In this document: positions 25,388 to 34,506 of the stretch, one piece after another | Numbering within the stretch: position 1 is the stretch's first letter | Layout of the letters: each line of letters opens with the position of its first letter | Assembly (NCBI RefSeq): GCF_017483025.1 | Contig: NZ_JAFUMA010000034.1 | Location: 1-61,751, forward strand | Length of the DNA: 61,751 nucleotides | From: Anaerotignum sp. | GTDB taxonomy: Bacteria; Bacillota; Clostridia; Lachnospirales; Anaerotignaceae | Reading direction: 5' to 3' | The notes under the pieces: model-generated | The model's input: the letters and a program-made list of their open reading frames with translations, nothing else | Told to the model about the DNA's origin: nothing | Databases searched by the model: none | Position numbers and translations under genes: made by a program

Positions 25388-25662
25388 CTTGTTCCTTTCA
25401 ATAAATATGTCTCAGCATATTTTATACCAATAATTTTCAACATTTCCTTACGATAAGTGATCGTCGCATCATCAGGCAGATAATCGAAGCCCTCGATGTC
25501 GTAATCATGCAGCACATAATGTTCTTCCATATCCTGAGAATTGATAACAACTTCAGGGTCTGTTAACTTACGGAAGATATCTACTACTTCACATTCAGGG
25601 TCATCGGAAACAGCTCGCATGATCTGTTCAATTTCATGGTCTTTCAGTCTTTTTACAAACAT
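25384..25662 (-). CDS. Small protein of unknown function (92 aa), paralog of its neighbour
   Basis: I do not recognise a named family. The protein is acidic and soluble, without signal peptide or membrane span. The N-terminus ([20 protein letters not shown]) and the middle ([14 protein letters not shown]) match the same positions in the adjacent 100-residue protein (KLTEEQIREVMNVISDDGEL; YQLYDYNIRGKN), so the two are tandem paralogs. Both end in a helix with I.Y...YLL. The start follows GGGAGGGA by six bases. It overlaps queA by four bases, so translation is coupled to a tRNA-modification gene; a functional link is only a guess. Confidence 0.85.
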   Translation of the reverse strand: MFVKRLKDHEIEQIMRAVSDDPECEVVDIFRKLTDPEVVINSQDMEEHYVLHDYDIEGFDYLPDDATITYRKEMLKIIGIKYAETYLLKGTR

Positions 25663-25676
25663 ATCTGTTCCCTCCC

Positions 25677-25979
25677 TTAATGTTCCAGCAAGTATTTGAT
25701 TGCATATTCATCACCGAACCATTTATACATCAGTGTTCTGTAAACATAGTCAGAGCCTGCGCCGGCACGGTTTTTGCCGCGGATATTATAATCATACAGC
25801 TGATAGGTTTCGATGTCCTCCTGGAATTTCGCTGTTACCTCCGGAACATTGGAAACGGCAACAGCATCATCAAAGCTGCTATCATAGGTACGAATTTTCA
25901 AAATCGTCAATTCCCCGTCATCGGAAATGACATTCATAACTTCTCTGATCTGTTCTTCTGTCAGTTTTTCAAAAAACAT
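25677..25979 (-). CDS. Small protein of unknown function (100 aa), paralog of its neighbour
   Basis: A soluble 100-residue protein of no family I can name. It shares its layout with the next gene: an N-terminal helix with EEQIREVMNVISDDGEL, a beta-rich centre with the YQLYDYNIRGK motif, and a C-terminal helix (DEYAIKYLLEH). The ribosome site AGGAGGAA is formed by the last codons (Glu-Glu-Glu) of the upstream 86-codon gene, so the two should be translated together. Adjacent paralogs of about the same length suggest a duplicated small domain, perhaps forming a heterodimer; this is inference. Confidence 0.85.
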   Translation of the reverse strand: MFFEKLTEEQIREVMNVISDDGELTILKIRTYDSSFDDAVAVSNVPEVTAKFQEDIETYQLYDYNIRGKNRAGAGSDYVYRTLMYKWFGDEYAIKYLLEH

Positions 25980-25982
25980 CTC

Positions 25983-26243
25983 TCATTCCTCCTCGTTCCA
26001 ATCTCTTTCAATGGCTTCCCAGAGTTCTGTTTTTCCTACCCCTAGCAGAGCTTCCTTCACTGCTTCTTTTTTAGGGTCAATGTGTCGGTGCATACCGCCG
26101 CAGCGAAGTCCTTCGTCCAAAAACAACCAGAGTTCATCTCCGTTTGGCTCACCGATCAGCCCTCTGTCGGAAAAAACAACGGTATTTCCTTTTTCATCCT
26201 GCCAGCCCTTGCAGGAAAGCAGGAATTTCCTCCAATCTTTCAT
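25983..26243 (-). CDS. Small acidic protein of unknown function (86 aa)
   Basis: A soluble 86-residue protein that I cannot assign. It is Trp-rich for its size (WRKF, KGWQDEKG, ELWLFLDEGL, ELWEAIERDW) and has a CGGMHRHIDP stretch where Cys/His could bind a metal. The C-terminal Glu run supplies the ribosome site for the next gene. Its own site, GAGG, overlaps the stop region of the SpoIID-like gene. It sits in a tight operon between that gene and the paralogous pair. Confidence 0.8.
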   Translation of the reverse strand: MKDWRKFLLSCKGWQDEKGNTVVFSDRGLIGEPNGDELWLFLDEGLRCGGMHRHIDPKKEAVKEALLGVGKTELWEAIERDWNEEE

Positions 26244-26246
26244 AGC

Positions 26247-27848
26247 TTAATCCTCAATGGTGATGCCTGTGTAATAATGGTGCAGGATATCTTGATAATC
26301 ATAGCCCAGCTGCGCCATATACTGGGCGCCCTTCTGGCTCAGGCCGACGCCATGGCCAACACCAACGCCTTCGAATACAAATTTTCCATTTTTCACTGTG
26401 CTGATATTCACAGAATATACTTCATAATCACTGTTATCCACAGAAACAGAGGGCTTACCCGCAGATTCTGCCGCTTCCACCTCTACGGAGAGATTTTTGC
26501 CGTTCAGATAGGATAATGCCCCTTCTGTTTTGGCAATGATACCCTTACTGGAAACTGCCGCCAGCAGACCACTCTTTACAGTAGTCTGTGTGGTCATAGA
26601 TGCAGCCCCGCTGTGCTGGCCTACTTCTCCCCCCTTGCCATTGATGGTGAACATCTTGCTGGGCAGGCTGCCGCAGGCAGAAGAGAAATAGGTACGGATG
26701 GTTTCTTTTGTCAGTGTTTTTGTGCCATTTGTGCCGACGATCTGCAGTTCCTGCACACGACCGCCGGTGGAAAGCTTGGTGATAACGATATCCTTCGCTG
26801 TGCCAATGCCTTCGCCTTTGGCATTCAGAAGGTCGGTCAGTTCGTTCAGGGTCAATTCTCTCGTCCAGCTGTTGTCGCCATATTCGCCCAGTTCAGGCAC
26901 TGCCCGCAGATAAGGCACTGCTGCATACCAGACATTTTCACTGTTTTCCGTATAGCCGCCGGTGGAAGCAGAGAACACTGCTTCAATGGGGCTTCCGTTA
27001 TAACAGGCAACTTCCCCCGCAGTAGCATCTACTGCCACTGTGGTGGAAGATGCTTCGTTACTATAGCCTTTATATACCTGGCAGGCTGTGGTATCACAAA
27101 GCTGATATCCGCTGCCTGTATGGGCGCCCAACTTCGTCATGGCGTATGTACGTGCCGCAACGGCCTGGGCTTTCAGTGCTTCCGCATGATAGCTCTGGGG
27201 CATTTCGGAAGGAACAACACCATAAAGGTATTCTTCCAGATCAACAACATTCACACCAGTCATCGTAGTACCATTCACAGCGAAAGTCAGCATGCCGCGA
27301 TAAGGCATGGTATTTAATTTGAATGTATCATCCACATTTCCGCCCATCAACACCGCTTCTTCAGGCACGATGACAGCCGCTTCTCCGCCTGTGATGCTGT
27401 AGCCTTCAAAACCGGATACCTTCTTGGCAGACTTTCTGGATGCGGTTTCCACCACAGAAACAGAAGAACCTTTTACATAAACATTCCAGTCCTCATCTTC
27501 CAGATATGCTGCGTAAGCATCCAGCCCCATATTAGATAAGGTTTTCGCCAGACTCAACGCATCCTCACAATCCATTTCATCATCGATAGCGATAAATTCA
27601 CCCGTAGCAGGCTTTGCTGTGAAAATGCCGCTGGATGTGATCACGCCGCCTTTTTCAAAATCGCCGTCATCTTCCATGCCGATACGCAGTTCCCACGCGC
27701 CAATCGTAGCAGAAGAAACATTTTTACAGATAGATTCCAACCCGACACGAACAGTCTCGGGCACATCATATGCCATTGCCTCCACAGGGGCTGCACCAAA
27801 GAGCATGGCACAGGCCAGAATAGAAGCAAGTTGTTTTTTTCCTTTCAT
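26247..27848 (-). CDS. Exported SpoIID/LytB-domain protein
   Basis: This 533-residue exported protein has a signal peptide (about 1-26, ending near AMA). The SpoIID/LytB domain lies at about 185-400, with VNVVDLEEYLYGVVPSEMP, AEALKAQAVAARTYA and a second conserved part near FSASTGGYTENSENVW. The family includes the spore engulfment lytic transglycosylase SpoIID and the autolysin modifier LytB. The last 60 residues (GVGHGVGLSQKGAQYMAQLGY) complete the domain with its conserved histidine. The N-terminal 150 residues may be an SPOR-like module. At 533 residues it is longer than SpoIID, so general cell-wall remodelling is as likely as sporulation. It starts the operon that runs to rarA; the ribosome site is AGGAGGGG. 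Confidence 0.88.
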   Translation of the reverse strand: MKGKKQLASILACAMLFGAAPVEAMAYDVPETVRVGLESICKNVSSATIGAWELRIGMEDDGDFEKGGVITSSGIFTAKPATGEFIAIDDEMDCEDALSLAKTLSNMGLDAYAAYLEDEDWNVYVKGSSVSVVETASRKSAKKVSGFEGYSITGGEAAVIVPEEAVLMGGNVDDTFKLNTMPYRGMLTFAVNGTTMTGVNVVDLEEYLYGVVPSEMPQSYHAEALKAQAVAARTYAMTKLGAHTGSGYQLCDTTACQVYKGYSNEASSTTVAVDATAGEVACYNGSPIEAVFSASTGGYTENSENVWYAAVPYLRAVPELGEYGDNSWTRELTLNELTDLLNAKGEGIGTAKDIVITKLSTGGRVQELQIVGTNGTKTLTKETIRTYFSSACGSLPSKMFTINGKGGEVGQHSGAASMTTQTTVKSGLLAAVSSKGIIAKTEGALSYLNGKNLSVEVEAAESAGKPSVSVDNSDYEVYSVNISTVKNGKFVFEGVGVGHGVGLSQKGAQYMAQLGYDYQDILHHYYTGITIED

Positions 27849-27905
27849 ATTACCCCTCCTGTTTGGAGATTTTTCATGAGCATACTACTCATATTTTATC
27901 ATTAA

Positions 27906-27935
27906 ATTATAACATAACTTTCTATATCCTGACAG
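27906..27935 (-). promoter_or_regulatory. Likely promoter of the SpoIID-like operon
   Basis: TATAAT (27906-27911) with a weak -35 CTGTCA (27930-27935) at 18-base spacing, on the minus strand, divergent from the leucine operon. Confidence 0.5.
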
Positions 27936-27974
27936 TATTATTTCCAATTTCTAATATAGAAAAATTTTACAAAA

Positions 27975-28027
27975 AATTTTCAGAATTTGTATTGACAAAA
28001 ATACAATTCGGTGTTTAAATTGTATTT
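27975..28027 (+). promoter_or_regulatory. leuACDB promoter with CodY-like box and palindromic operator
   Basis: TTGACA (27992-27997), 17-base spacer, TTAAAT (28015-28020). Directly upstream, AATTTTCAGAATTTG (27975-27989) matches 12 of 15 positions of the CodY consensus. A 10-base inverted repeat AAATACAATT/AATTGTATTT (27999-28008 and 28018-28027) covers the -10 and start site, as a repressor operator would. Confidence 0.65.
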
Positions 28028-28320
28028 ATTCTGATACAAAAAAACACGAAGAAGAGGAATAGTAAAACCTTCAGATGTTTTCAGAGAGCCTGCGGCTGGT
28101 GCGAGCAGGCAGCGAAAGAATGTTTGAACTGGCCTCGGAGTGGTTCGCTGAAAGAAAAGCAGTAGGTGCAACCGGCAGTCGACCGTTACCCCGACAGGAT
28201 ATCGGCTTAAAGCCCGTATCTGTAAAAGCGTATCCCCTTTCGGGATAAAAAAGAGTGGTACCGCGGATGGTTATGGCCTTTCGTCTCTTAAGACAGAGAT
28301 GAAGGGCTTTTCTATTTTCC
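28028..28320 (+). ncRNA. T-box leader of leuACDB (tRNA-Leu sensing)
   Basis: The T-box AGTGGTACCGCGG is at 28254-28265 and the terminator at 28276-28312. Aligned with the proS leader (GAAC-N4-codon), the specifier is CUC at 28134-28136, a leucine codon. The leader lies between the leu promoter and leuA, so uncharged tRNA-Leu should switch the operon on. Confidence 0.95.
28276..28312 (+). terminator. T-box-controlled terminator of leuACDB
   Basis: GCCTTTCGTCTC pairs with GAGATGAAGGGC around a TTAAGACA loop and is followed by TTTTCT. It excludes the antiterminator that uses the T-box sequence. Confidence 0.88.
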
Positions 28321-28419
28321 CCCGCTCTTCAAACCTAACGAAAATCACGAACCAAAGATAAAATCACCACAAGACACATAAGATTTAGAAAACACGACAG
28401 ACCTAAGGAGGAACCACAA

Positions 28420-30078
28420 ATGATGAACTACACAAAGTACAGACCTTATCCCCCCATGGATATGCCCAACCGCAAATGGCCCAGCAACACCATCAAAAAA
28501 GCCCCCGTATGGTGCAGCGTTGATATGAGAGACGGCAACCAGTCTCTGGAAATCCCCATGAATCTGCCTGAAAAACTGAAATTCTTCCAGTTCCTGGTGG
28601 ATACAGGCTTTAAGGAAATCGAAATCGGCTTCCCCGCAGCCAGCGACACAGAATTCGAATTTGCAAGACATCTGATCGAAAACGATCTGATCCCCGATGA
28701 CGTTGTGGTACAGGTTCTGACACAGAGCAGACCTCACATCATCCATAAAACATTCGAAGCACTGAAAGGCGCTAAAAAGGCCATCGTGCATCTGTACAAT
28801 TCCACATCTACTCTGCAGAGAGACGTTGTTTTCGGCAATTCCATGCAGGAAACCATCGACCTGGCAGTAGCAGGTGCAACACAGATCAAGGAAGAAGCTG
28901 CAGCGATCCCCGAAACAGAATTCTTCTTTGAATATTCTCCTGAAAGCTTCACAGGTACAGAAATGCCCTTCGCAGTTGAAATCTGCAACGCAGTTCTGGA
29001 TGTATGGCAGCCTACACCCGATCACAAAGCCATCATCAACCTGCCCTCTACAGTAGAAATGGCAACACCTAACGTTTATGCAGACCAGATTGAATACTGC
29101 TGCGATAACCTGAAATACAGAGACAGCATCTATGTCAGCCTGCATGCTCACAACGACCGCGGCACAGCCGTAGCAGCAACAGAAATGGCTATGCTGGCTG
29201 GCGCTGACCGTGTAGAAGGTACACTGTTCGGCAACGGCGAAAGAACAGGCAACACAGACATCATGAACGTGGCAATGAACATCTTCTCTCAGGGCATCGA
29301 CCCCGAACTGGATTTCAGCCATATCGATGACGCGGTTAATATCTACGAAGAATCCACAAGAATGTTCATCTCCCCCAGACACCCTTATGCAGGCTCTCTG
29401 GTTTACACAGCATTCTCCGGCTCTCATCAGGATGCCATCAGAAAAGGCATGGAAGCAATGAAGAAGCATCCCGACAGATGGGAAGTTCCTTATCTGCCCA
29501 TCGACCCCATGGACGTTGGCAGAAACTACGACCCTATCGTTCGTATCAACAGCCAGAGCGGCAAGGGCGGCGTAGCCTTCATCCTGGAACAGAACTACGG
29601 TCTGTATCTGCCCAAGGCATTCCAGCAGGATTTCAGTACAATTACAACAAGCATGAGCGACAAGCGTCATAAAGACCTGACTCCTGCTGATATCTATGAA
29701 GCATTTATCGATGAGTATGTAGACAACAGAGTTCCTCTGGAACTGGTAAGCTATAAAGAAATCGTTCTGAAAAACCATGAAGACGTTGCCATCGAAGCAC
29801 AGTGCAACTATCATGGCGAACCCATTACAATCACAGGCGAAGGCAACGGTATCATTTCCGCTCTTTGCCATGCCATCGAAGATAAATTTGGTATCGTAAT
29901 GGAAGTTGTGGACTATCGTGAACATTCCATGTCCCACGGCACAAAATCCAGAGCGATCTGCTATATCCAGATTGCTGATAACGAAGGCGGCATGTACTTC
30001 GGCGCAGGCACATCCAGCAACATCACAAAATCCGGTCTGCGTGCCGTAGTCAGCACAACAAACAAGATCATCAAATAA
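28420..30078 (+). CDS. leuA: 2-isopropylmalate synthase (LeuA type 2)
   Basis: This 552-residue enzyme condenses acetyl-CoA with 2-oxoisovalerate, the first committed step to leucine. The TIM-barrel catalytic part contains DMRDGNQSL near residue 36 and the metal-binding LHAHNDRGT. The C-terminal about 120 residues are the LeuA dimer domain that binds leucine for feedback inhibition. The NRKWPS start and total length fit the longer LeuA2 branch found in actinobacteria and some Clostridia. The ribosome site is AAGGAGGA. It is the first gene of leuACDB behind a T-box. Confidence 0.96.
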   Translation: MMNYTKYRPYPPMDMPNRKWPSNTIKKAPVWCSVDMRDGNQSLEIPMNLPEKLKFFQFLVDTGFKEIEIGFPAASDTEFEFARHLIENDLIPDDVVVQVLTQSRPHIIHKTFEALKGAKKAIVHLYNSTSTLQRDVVFGNSMQETIDLAVAGATQIKEEAAAIPETEFFFEYSPESFTGTEMPFAVEICNAVLDVWQPTPDHKAIINLPSTVEMATPNVYADQIEYCCDNLKYRDSIYVSLHAHNDRGTAVAATEMAMLAGADRVEGTLFGNGERTGNTDIMNVAMNIFSQGIDPELDFSHIDDAVNIYEESTRMFISPRHPYAGSLVYTAFSGSHQDAIRKGMEAMKKHPDRWEVPYLPIDPMDVGRNYDPIVRINSQSGKGGVAFILEQNYGLYLPKAFQQDFSTITTSMSDKRHKDLTPADIYEAFIDEYVDNRVPLELVSYKEIVLKNHEDVAIEAQCNYHGEPITITGEGNGIISALCHAIEDKFGIVMEVVDYREHSMSHGTKSRAICYIQIADNEGGMYFGAGTSSNITKSGLRAVVSTTNKIIK

Positions 30079-30105
30079 AATTTTAGATACGGAGGATAAA
30101 ATATC

Positions 30106-31380
30106 ATGGGAATGACAATGACACAAAAGATCCTTGCAGCCCATGCAGGGGAAACAAGCGTAAAAGCAGGACAGCTCATCCAGGCAAAACTGGACGTAGT
30201 TATGGGCAACGACATCACAACAGCTGTTGCTCTGAAAGAATTCAAAAAAACAGGCGCAAAGGAAGTTTTTGATAAGGACAAAGTAGTCATCGTTCTGGAC
30301 CACTTCACGCCCAACAAAGACATCAAGGCAGCAGAACAGTGCAAAGCATGCCGTACTTTCGCGTATGATATGGAAGTAAAGAATTTCTTCGACGTAGGCC
30401 AAATGGGTATCGAACATGCCCTGCTGCCCGAAAAAGGTATCGTAGTGCCCGGTCAGGTCATCATCGGTGCGGACTCTCATACTTGTACATACGGCGCGCT
30501 GGGTGCCTTCTCCACTGGTATCGGCTCTACAGATATGGCCATCGGTATGGCAACAGGCGAAGCATGGTTCAAAGTACCCAGTGCCATCAAATTTGTCCTG
30601 ACAGGTAAACCCGCAAAATGGATCAGCGGCAAGGACATCATCCTGCACATCATTGGCATGATCGGTGTTGACGGCGCTCTGTATCGCAGCATGGAATTCG
30701 TTGGTGATGGTATCCAGTACCTGACAATGGATGACCGCTTCTCCATGGCAAACATGGCCATCGAAGCCGGTGCAAAGAACGGTATCTTCCCCGTTGATGA
30801 AAAAACTCTGGAATATGTAAAAGAACACTCCATAAAAGAACCCGTTGTATACGAAGCAGACGAAGATGCAGAATACGACGAAGTATATACCATCGACCTG
30901 AGCACACTGAGACCTACAGTATCCTTCCCTCACCTGCCCGAAAACACAAAGACAGTGGATGAAGCTGGCAAAGTTGTGATTGATCAGGTTGTGATCGGCT
31001 CCTGCACAAACGGCAGACTGAATGACATGAAGATCGCTGCAGATATCCTGCGCGGCAAACAGGTTAACCCCAAAGTTCGTACCATCGTTATCCCCGCAAC
31101 ACAGCAGATCTATCTGGACTGCATCAAGTTGGGCTACGTGGAAGATATCGTAAAAGCAGGTGCTATTTTTAGCACACCTACCTGCGGCCCTTGCCTGGGC
31201 GGCCATATGGGCATCCTGGCAGCAGGCGAACGTTGTGTTTCCACAACAAACAGAAACTTTGTAGGCAGAATGGGTCATACAGAAAGTGAAGTATACCTGG
31301 CAAGCCCCGCTGTTGCAGCGGCTTCCGCAATCGCAGGCTACATCGCAGACCCCGAAGAAATCGCAGGAGGGAACAAATAA
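30106..31380 (+). CDS. leuC: 3-isopropylmalate dehydratase large subunit
   Basis: This 424-residue aconitase-family subunit carries the [4Fe-4S] cluster that isomerises 2- to 3-isopropylmalate together with LeuD. Cluster cysteines lie in GSCTNGR and [10 protein letters not shown]. The early blocks [22 protein letters not shown] (read as one stretch near residues 123-144) are typical. The length fits the short monofunctional LeuC of Clostridia and archaea. The site GGAGG lies upstream, and the stop overlaps leuD (TAATG). The cluster is oxygen-sensitive, which suits an anaerobe. Confidence 0.96.
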   Translation: MGMTMTQKILAAHAGETSVKAGQLIQAKLDVVMGNDITTAVALKEFKKTGAKEVFDKDKVVIVLDHFTPNKDIKAAEQCKACRTFAYDMEVKNFFDVGQMGIEHALLPEKGIVVPGQVIIGADSHTCTYGALGAFSTGIGSTDMAIGMATGEAWFKVPSAIKFVLTGKPAKWISGKDIILHIIGMIGVDGALYRSMEFVGDGIQYLTMDDRFSMANMAIEAGAKNGIFPVDEKTLEYVKEHSIKEPVVYEADEDAEYDEVYTIDLSTLRPTVSFPHLPENTKTVDEAGKVVIDQVVIGSCTNGRLNDMKIAADILRGKQVNPKVRTIVIPATQQIYLDCIKLGYVEDIVKAGAIFSTPTCGPCLGGHMGILAAGERCVSTTNRNFVGRMGHTESEVYLASPAVAAASAIAGYIADPEEIAGGNK

Positions 31381-31877
31381 TGGAAACAGCAAAAGGTAAA
31401 GTATTCAAATATGGCGACAACGTCGATACAGACGTTATCATCCCCGCAAGATATCTGAACGTATCCAGCGGCGAAGAACTGGCAAAATACTGCATGATCG
31501 ATATCGATGCAGATTTCGTAAACAACGTAAAAGAAGGCGACATCATGGTTGCTACAAAGAACTTCGGCTGCGGTTCCTCCCGTGAACACGCGCCTCTGGC
31601 GATCAAATGTGCAGGTGTTTCCTGCGTTATCGCTTCCACATTCGCTCGCATTTTCTACAGAAACGCTATCAACATCGGCCTGCCTATCCTGGAATGTGAA
31701 GAAGCAGCCAACGATATCGAAGCCGGCGATACCGTTTCTGTTGATTTCAACACTGGTGTCATCACAAATGAAACAAAGGGCAAAACTTACAAAGCAGAAC
31801 CCTTCCCTGAATTCATGCAGAAGATTATGGCTGCAGGCGGCTTGGTAACATATACAAAGGAAAAAATCGAAGGTTAA
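31380..31877 (+). CDS. leuD: 3-isopropylmalate dehydratase small subunit
   Basis: This 165-residue swivelling domain partner of LeuC completes the isomerase active site. It contains [14 protein letters not shown] near the N-terminus and [13 protein letters not shown], the conserved substrate-binding loop. Length fits the clostridial LeuD type. Its ATG overlaps the leuC stop by one base, so the two subunits should be made in equal amounts. Confidence 0.96.
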   Translation: METAKGKVFKYGDNVDTDVIIPARYLNVSSGEELAKYCMIDIDADFVNNVKEGDIMVATKNFGCGSSREHAPLAIKCAGVSCVIASTFARIFYRNAINIGLPILECEEAANDIEAGDTVSVDFNTGVITNETKGKTYKAEPFPEFMQKIMAAGGLVTYTKEKIEG

Positions 31878-31888
31878 GGTGAAAGAAA

Positions 31889-32971
31889 ATGGGTTCTTAT
31901 AATATTACAGTATTGAAAGGCGACGGCATCGGCCCCGATGTCGTTACCGAAGCTATGGGCGTTTTGGAATGTGTTGGTGCAAAATTCAGCCATAGCTTCA
32001 ACTTCAACGAAAAACTGGCAGGCGGCTGTGCATACGACGTATACGGCGAACCCCTGCCCGATGAAACACTGGAAGCATGCAAAAACAGCGATGCTATCCT
32101 GCTGGGTGCCGTTGGCGGCCCCAAATGGGATCATCTGCCCGCAAACCTGCGCCCCGAAGCAGGCGCTCTGCTGAAGCTGAGAAGCAGCCTGGGTCTGTAT
32201 GCAAACCTGCGCCCTGCCATCATCCATAAGGCATTGAGCGCAGCCAGCCCTATCAAACCCGAAATCATTGGCGACAGCTTGGATATCCTGGTGGTTCGTG
32301 AACTGACAGGCGGTATCTATTTCGGCGAAAGAGGCTACCGTGAAGGCAAATATGGCCAGGAAGCTTACGATATGGAAGCATACAGCGAATTTGAAGTAAA
32401 ACGTATCGCTGTACAGGCCTTTGAAGCCGCTATGAAGCGCAATAAACGCGTGACAAGTATTGATAAGGCAAACGTATTGGAAAGCAGCAAACTGTGGCGC
32501 AGAACGGTCACAGAAGTGGCAAAAGACTACCCTGAAGTAACACTGGATCATATGTACGTAGATAACGCAGCAATGCAGCTGGTCAGAAACCCCAAACATT
32601 TTGACGTTATCGTTACTTCCAATATTTTCGGCGACATCATTTCCGACGAAGCCAGCCAGATCACAGGCTCCATCGGTATGCTGCCCTCCGCCAGCCTGGC
32701 AGACGGCGCATTCGGCATGTATGAACCCATCCATGGTTCCGCGCCCGATATCGCAGGTCAGGATATGGCGAACCCCATCGCTACCATCCTTTCCGCAGCA
32801 ATGATGCTGAAATTCTCCTTCGGTCTGGTAGAAGAATCCAATGCCATCGAAGCAGCCGTAACAAAAGTGCTGGATGCAGGCTACAGAACACCTGATATCT
32901 ACAGCGAAGGTACAACAAAAGTTGGTACAAAAGAAATGGGTAAGCTTATTTGCGAGGCTATCCAGAAATAA
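31889..32971 (+). CDS. leuB: 3-isopropylmalate dehydrogenase
   Basis: This 360-residue NAD-dependent beta-decarboxylating dehydrogenase oxidises 3-isopropylmalate to 2-oxoisocaproate. Visible are the N-terminal [17 protein letters not shown], the phosphate-independent substrate loop [12 protein letters not shown], the metal site [13 protein letters not shown] and the nucleotide-binding [15 protein letters not shown]. It ends the leu operon, which also supplies the precursor of branched-chain acids. Its ribosome site (AAGGTGA) is weaker than those of the preceding genes. Confidence 0.97.
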   Translation: MGSYNITVLKGDGIGPDVVTEAMGVLECVGAKFSHSFNFNEKLAGGCAYDVYGEPLPDETLEACKNSDAILLGAVGGPKWDHLPANLRPEAGALLKLRSSLGLYANLRPAIIHKALSAASPIKPEIIGDSLDILVVRELTGGIYFGERGYREGKYGQEAYDMEAYSEFEVKRIAVQAFEAAMKRNKRVTSIDKANVLESSKLWRRTVTEVAKDYPEVTLDHMYVDNAAMQLVRNPKHFDVIVTSNIFGDIISDEASQITGSIGMLPSASLADGAFGMYEPIHGSAPDIAGQDMANPIATILSAAMMLKFSFGLVEESNAIEAAVTKVLDAGYRTPDIYSEGTTKVGTKEMGKLICEAIQK

Positions 32972-32993
32972 TAATAAAAATCCTTATAAAACA

Positions 32994-33062
32994 AGCCACA
33001 GATTATCTGATCTGTGGCTGATTTTATATCAAAAAAGAACCCCTCTGCTCTCAGAGGGGTTT
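32994..33062. terminator. Two hairpins ending leuACDB and the NlpC/P60 gene
   Basis: First hairpin AGCCACAGA/TCTGTGGCT (32994-33019), followed by ATTTTA on the plus strand. Second hairpin AACCCCTCTG/CAGAGGGGTT (33038-33062), with a U-run on the plus strand and A-run (U on the minus strand) on the other side. The pair separates convergent genes. Confidence 0.88.
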
Positions 33063-33083
33063 GATTTTTCGTTATGAAATTTT

Positions 33084-34190
33084 TTACTTCAGAACACGTC
33101 TTGCTGTTACATATGTACTTGCACTATAGCTGCTGCTCAGGCTTGTAACTGTTACACCATAGGCTTTGCCGTCTGTGGAATGTACGTATGTGCCATCGCC
33201 GCAGTAAATACCAACGTGACAGATGCCACTATTACCGCCGCTGTTGAAGAATACCAGGTCACCAGCCTGCAGGTTGGATTTGGAAACTTCCACGCCGTTG
33301 CTTACCATGGATGCGGAAGATCTGTTCAGTGTGATACCGAAGTTTTTATAAACAGCATATACGAAACCGGAACAGTCAACGCCTGTTTTCAGGTTTGTGC
33401 CGCCCCAAACATAGGGAGTACCAATGAACTGCTTACCATATGCTACCACTTCTGCGCCCTTGCCGGATGCACTGGAACGTGTAGTTCTTGCGCCTGTTCT
33501 AACGGAAAGGTAATCTGCACTTACGTAACCCTTCTGGCCTGCGTCAGTAACGACTCTTACCCATTCCTGACCCACTCTGTCTACGTCCACTTCTGTGCCG
33601 TAAGGCAACACTGTCAGAACTGTAGAATTCATGGATGCTTCTTTTCTCAGTTTCAGGCCTGTATCAGCTGTTACCACGCCGTATGTAGATTCCACGGACT
33701 GAGAAGATACATTCTCAAACTTAGGTGTATATCTTGTGTAATCGCCTGTTACATAATCCTTGCTGATATAAGCAGAGCCGCCTTTATAGGAGATACGATA
33801 CCAGTTATCATTCTGGCCTGTTACTGTTACATAATCGCCATCCGCAAATTTGCCAAGGGAATCGGAAGATGTAGAAGCACTTTCTCTCAGGTTCACACTG
33901 GAACCATCAACATTCGCATCTGCTTTTGTCACTTCAAAATAATCTGCGGAAACGAAGCCGTTCGCGCCATTATAAGAAATTTTGAACCAATCACCTGTTT
34001 TCCCCAGAACATTATATTCTGTGCCTTTGTTGATCTTGCCCAGCACGTTAGCACTTGTGCTTGCTTCGGCACGAACATTTACATTTGTACCGGAAGCCTG
34101 CCCTGCATTGGCAGCGAAAGCTGTTACTGTCCCCAGAGCAACAAAAACAGCGGTCATGCAAAACTGTTTGATCGCTTTATTTATACGCAT
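33084..34190 (-). CDS. Exported SH3-NlpC/P60 peptidoglycan hydrolase
   Basis: This 368-residue exported endopeptidase should cut peptide stems of peptidoglycan. A signal peptide (1-27, ending AFA) is followed by three bacterial SH3 domains (about 30-85, 92-147 and 170-230: NVNVRAEAS, SVNLRESAS, GLKLRKEAS) and an NlpC/P60 domain (about 245-368). The catalytic cysteine is in VDCSGFVY and the histidine in CHVGIY. The start at 34190 follows AGGAG by six bases; the frame seven codons upstream is not needed. A consensus promoter lies upstream and the terminator is shared with leuB. Confidence 0.95.
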   Translation of the reverse strand: MRINKAIKQFCMTAVFVALGTVTAFAANAGQASGTNVNVRAEASTSANVLGKINKGTEYNVLGKTGDWFKISYNGANGFVSADYFEVTKADANVDGSSVNLRESASTSSDSLGKFADGDYVTVTGQNDNWYRISYKGGSAYISKDYVTGDYTRYTPKFENVSSQSVESTYGVVTADTGLKLRKEASMNSTVLTVLPYGTEVDVDRVGQEWVRVVTDAGQKGYVSADYLSVRTGARTTRSSASGKGAEVVAYGKQFIGTPYVWGGTNLKTGVDCSGFVYAVYKNFGITLNRSSASMVSNGVEVSKSNLQAGDLVFFNSGGNSGICHVGIYCGDGTYVHSTDGKAYGVTVTSLSSSYSASTYVTARRVLK

Positions 34191-34244
34191 TGGAATCTCC
34201 TCCAAACTCATTTCATTTTAAATTGTTACAAATCTGTTACAATC

Positions 34245-34273
34245 AGTATATAAAAAAGTAATAAAGCTGTCAA
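34245..34273 (-). promoter_or_regulatory. Sigma-A promoter of the NlpC/P60 gene
   Basis: TTGACA (34268-34273), 17-base spacer, TATACT (34245-34250) on the minus strand. Confidence 0.85.
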
Positions 34274-34318
34274 CCTTTTTTCTATGAAAGTTTGCATAAA
34301 AATCAACTTTTCTCAATT

Positions 34319-34344
34319 AAAAAAGGCCGAAATTCGACCTTTTT
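34319..34344. terminator. Symmetric hairpin in the gap between the NlpC/P60 and aminopeptidase genes
   Basis: AAAAAGG-CGAA arms face TTCG-CCTTTTT with a tiny loop and U-runs on both strands. It is a second stop after the M29 aminopeptidase gene. The rest of the gap is AT-rich with nothing else recognised. Confidence 0.7.
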
Positions 34345-34469
34345 CGCTCTTTATATTTACATAACTTTCCAATTATTGTTATTTACACAAATTTTTCAAT
34401 TATTTAAAACTTTTAAAAATTTTACGATTTTCTTCAAAATCTTTTTACAAAACTCCCCCATCCTTTCAA

Positions 34470-34504
34470 AAAGACTGCAAGAATAGAATATCCCGCAGCC
34501 TTTC
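34470..34504 (-). terminator. Terminator of the M29 aminopeptidase gene
   Basis: AAAGGCTGC pairs with GCAGTCTTT (one wobble) around a 16-base loop and five U follow on the minus strand, just past the stop. Confidence 0.75.
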
Positions 34505-34506
34505 TG

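Noticed and set aside
28345..31392. About 3-kb antisense open frame opposite leuA and leuC
   Set aside because: It mirrors the codon bias of real genes, is very Cys/Phe/His-rich, has no ribosome site, and leuA and leuC are certain on the other strand.
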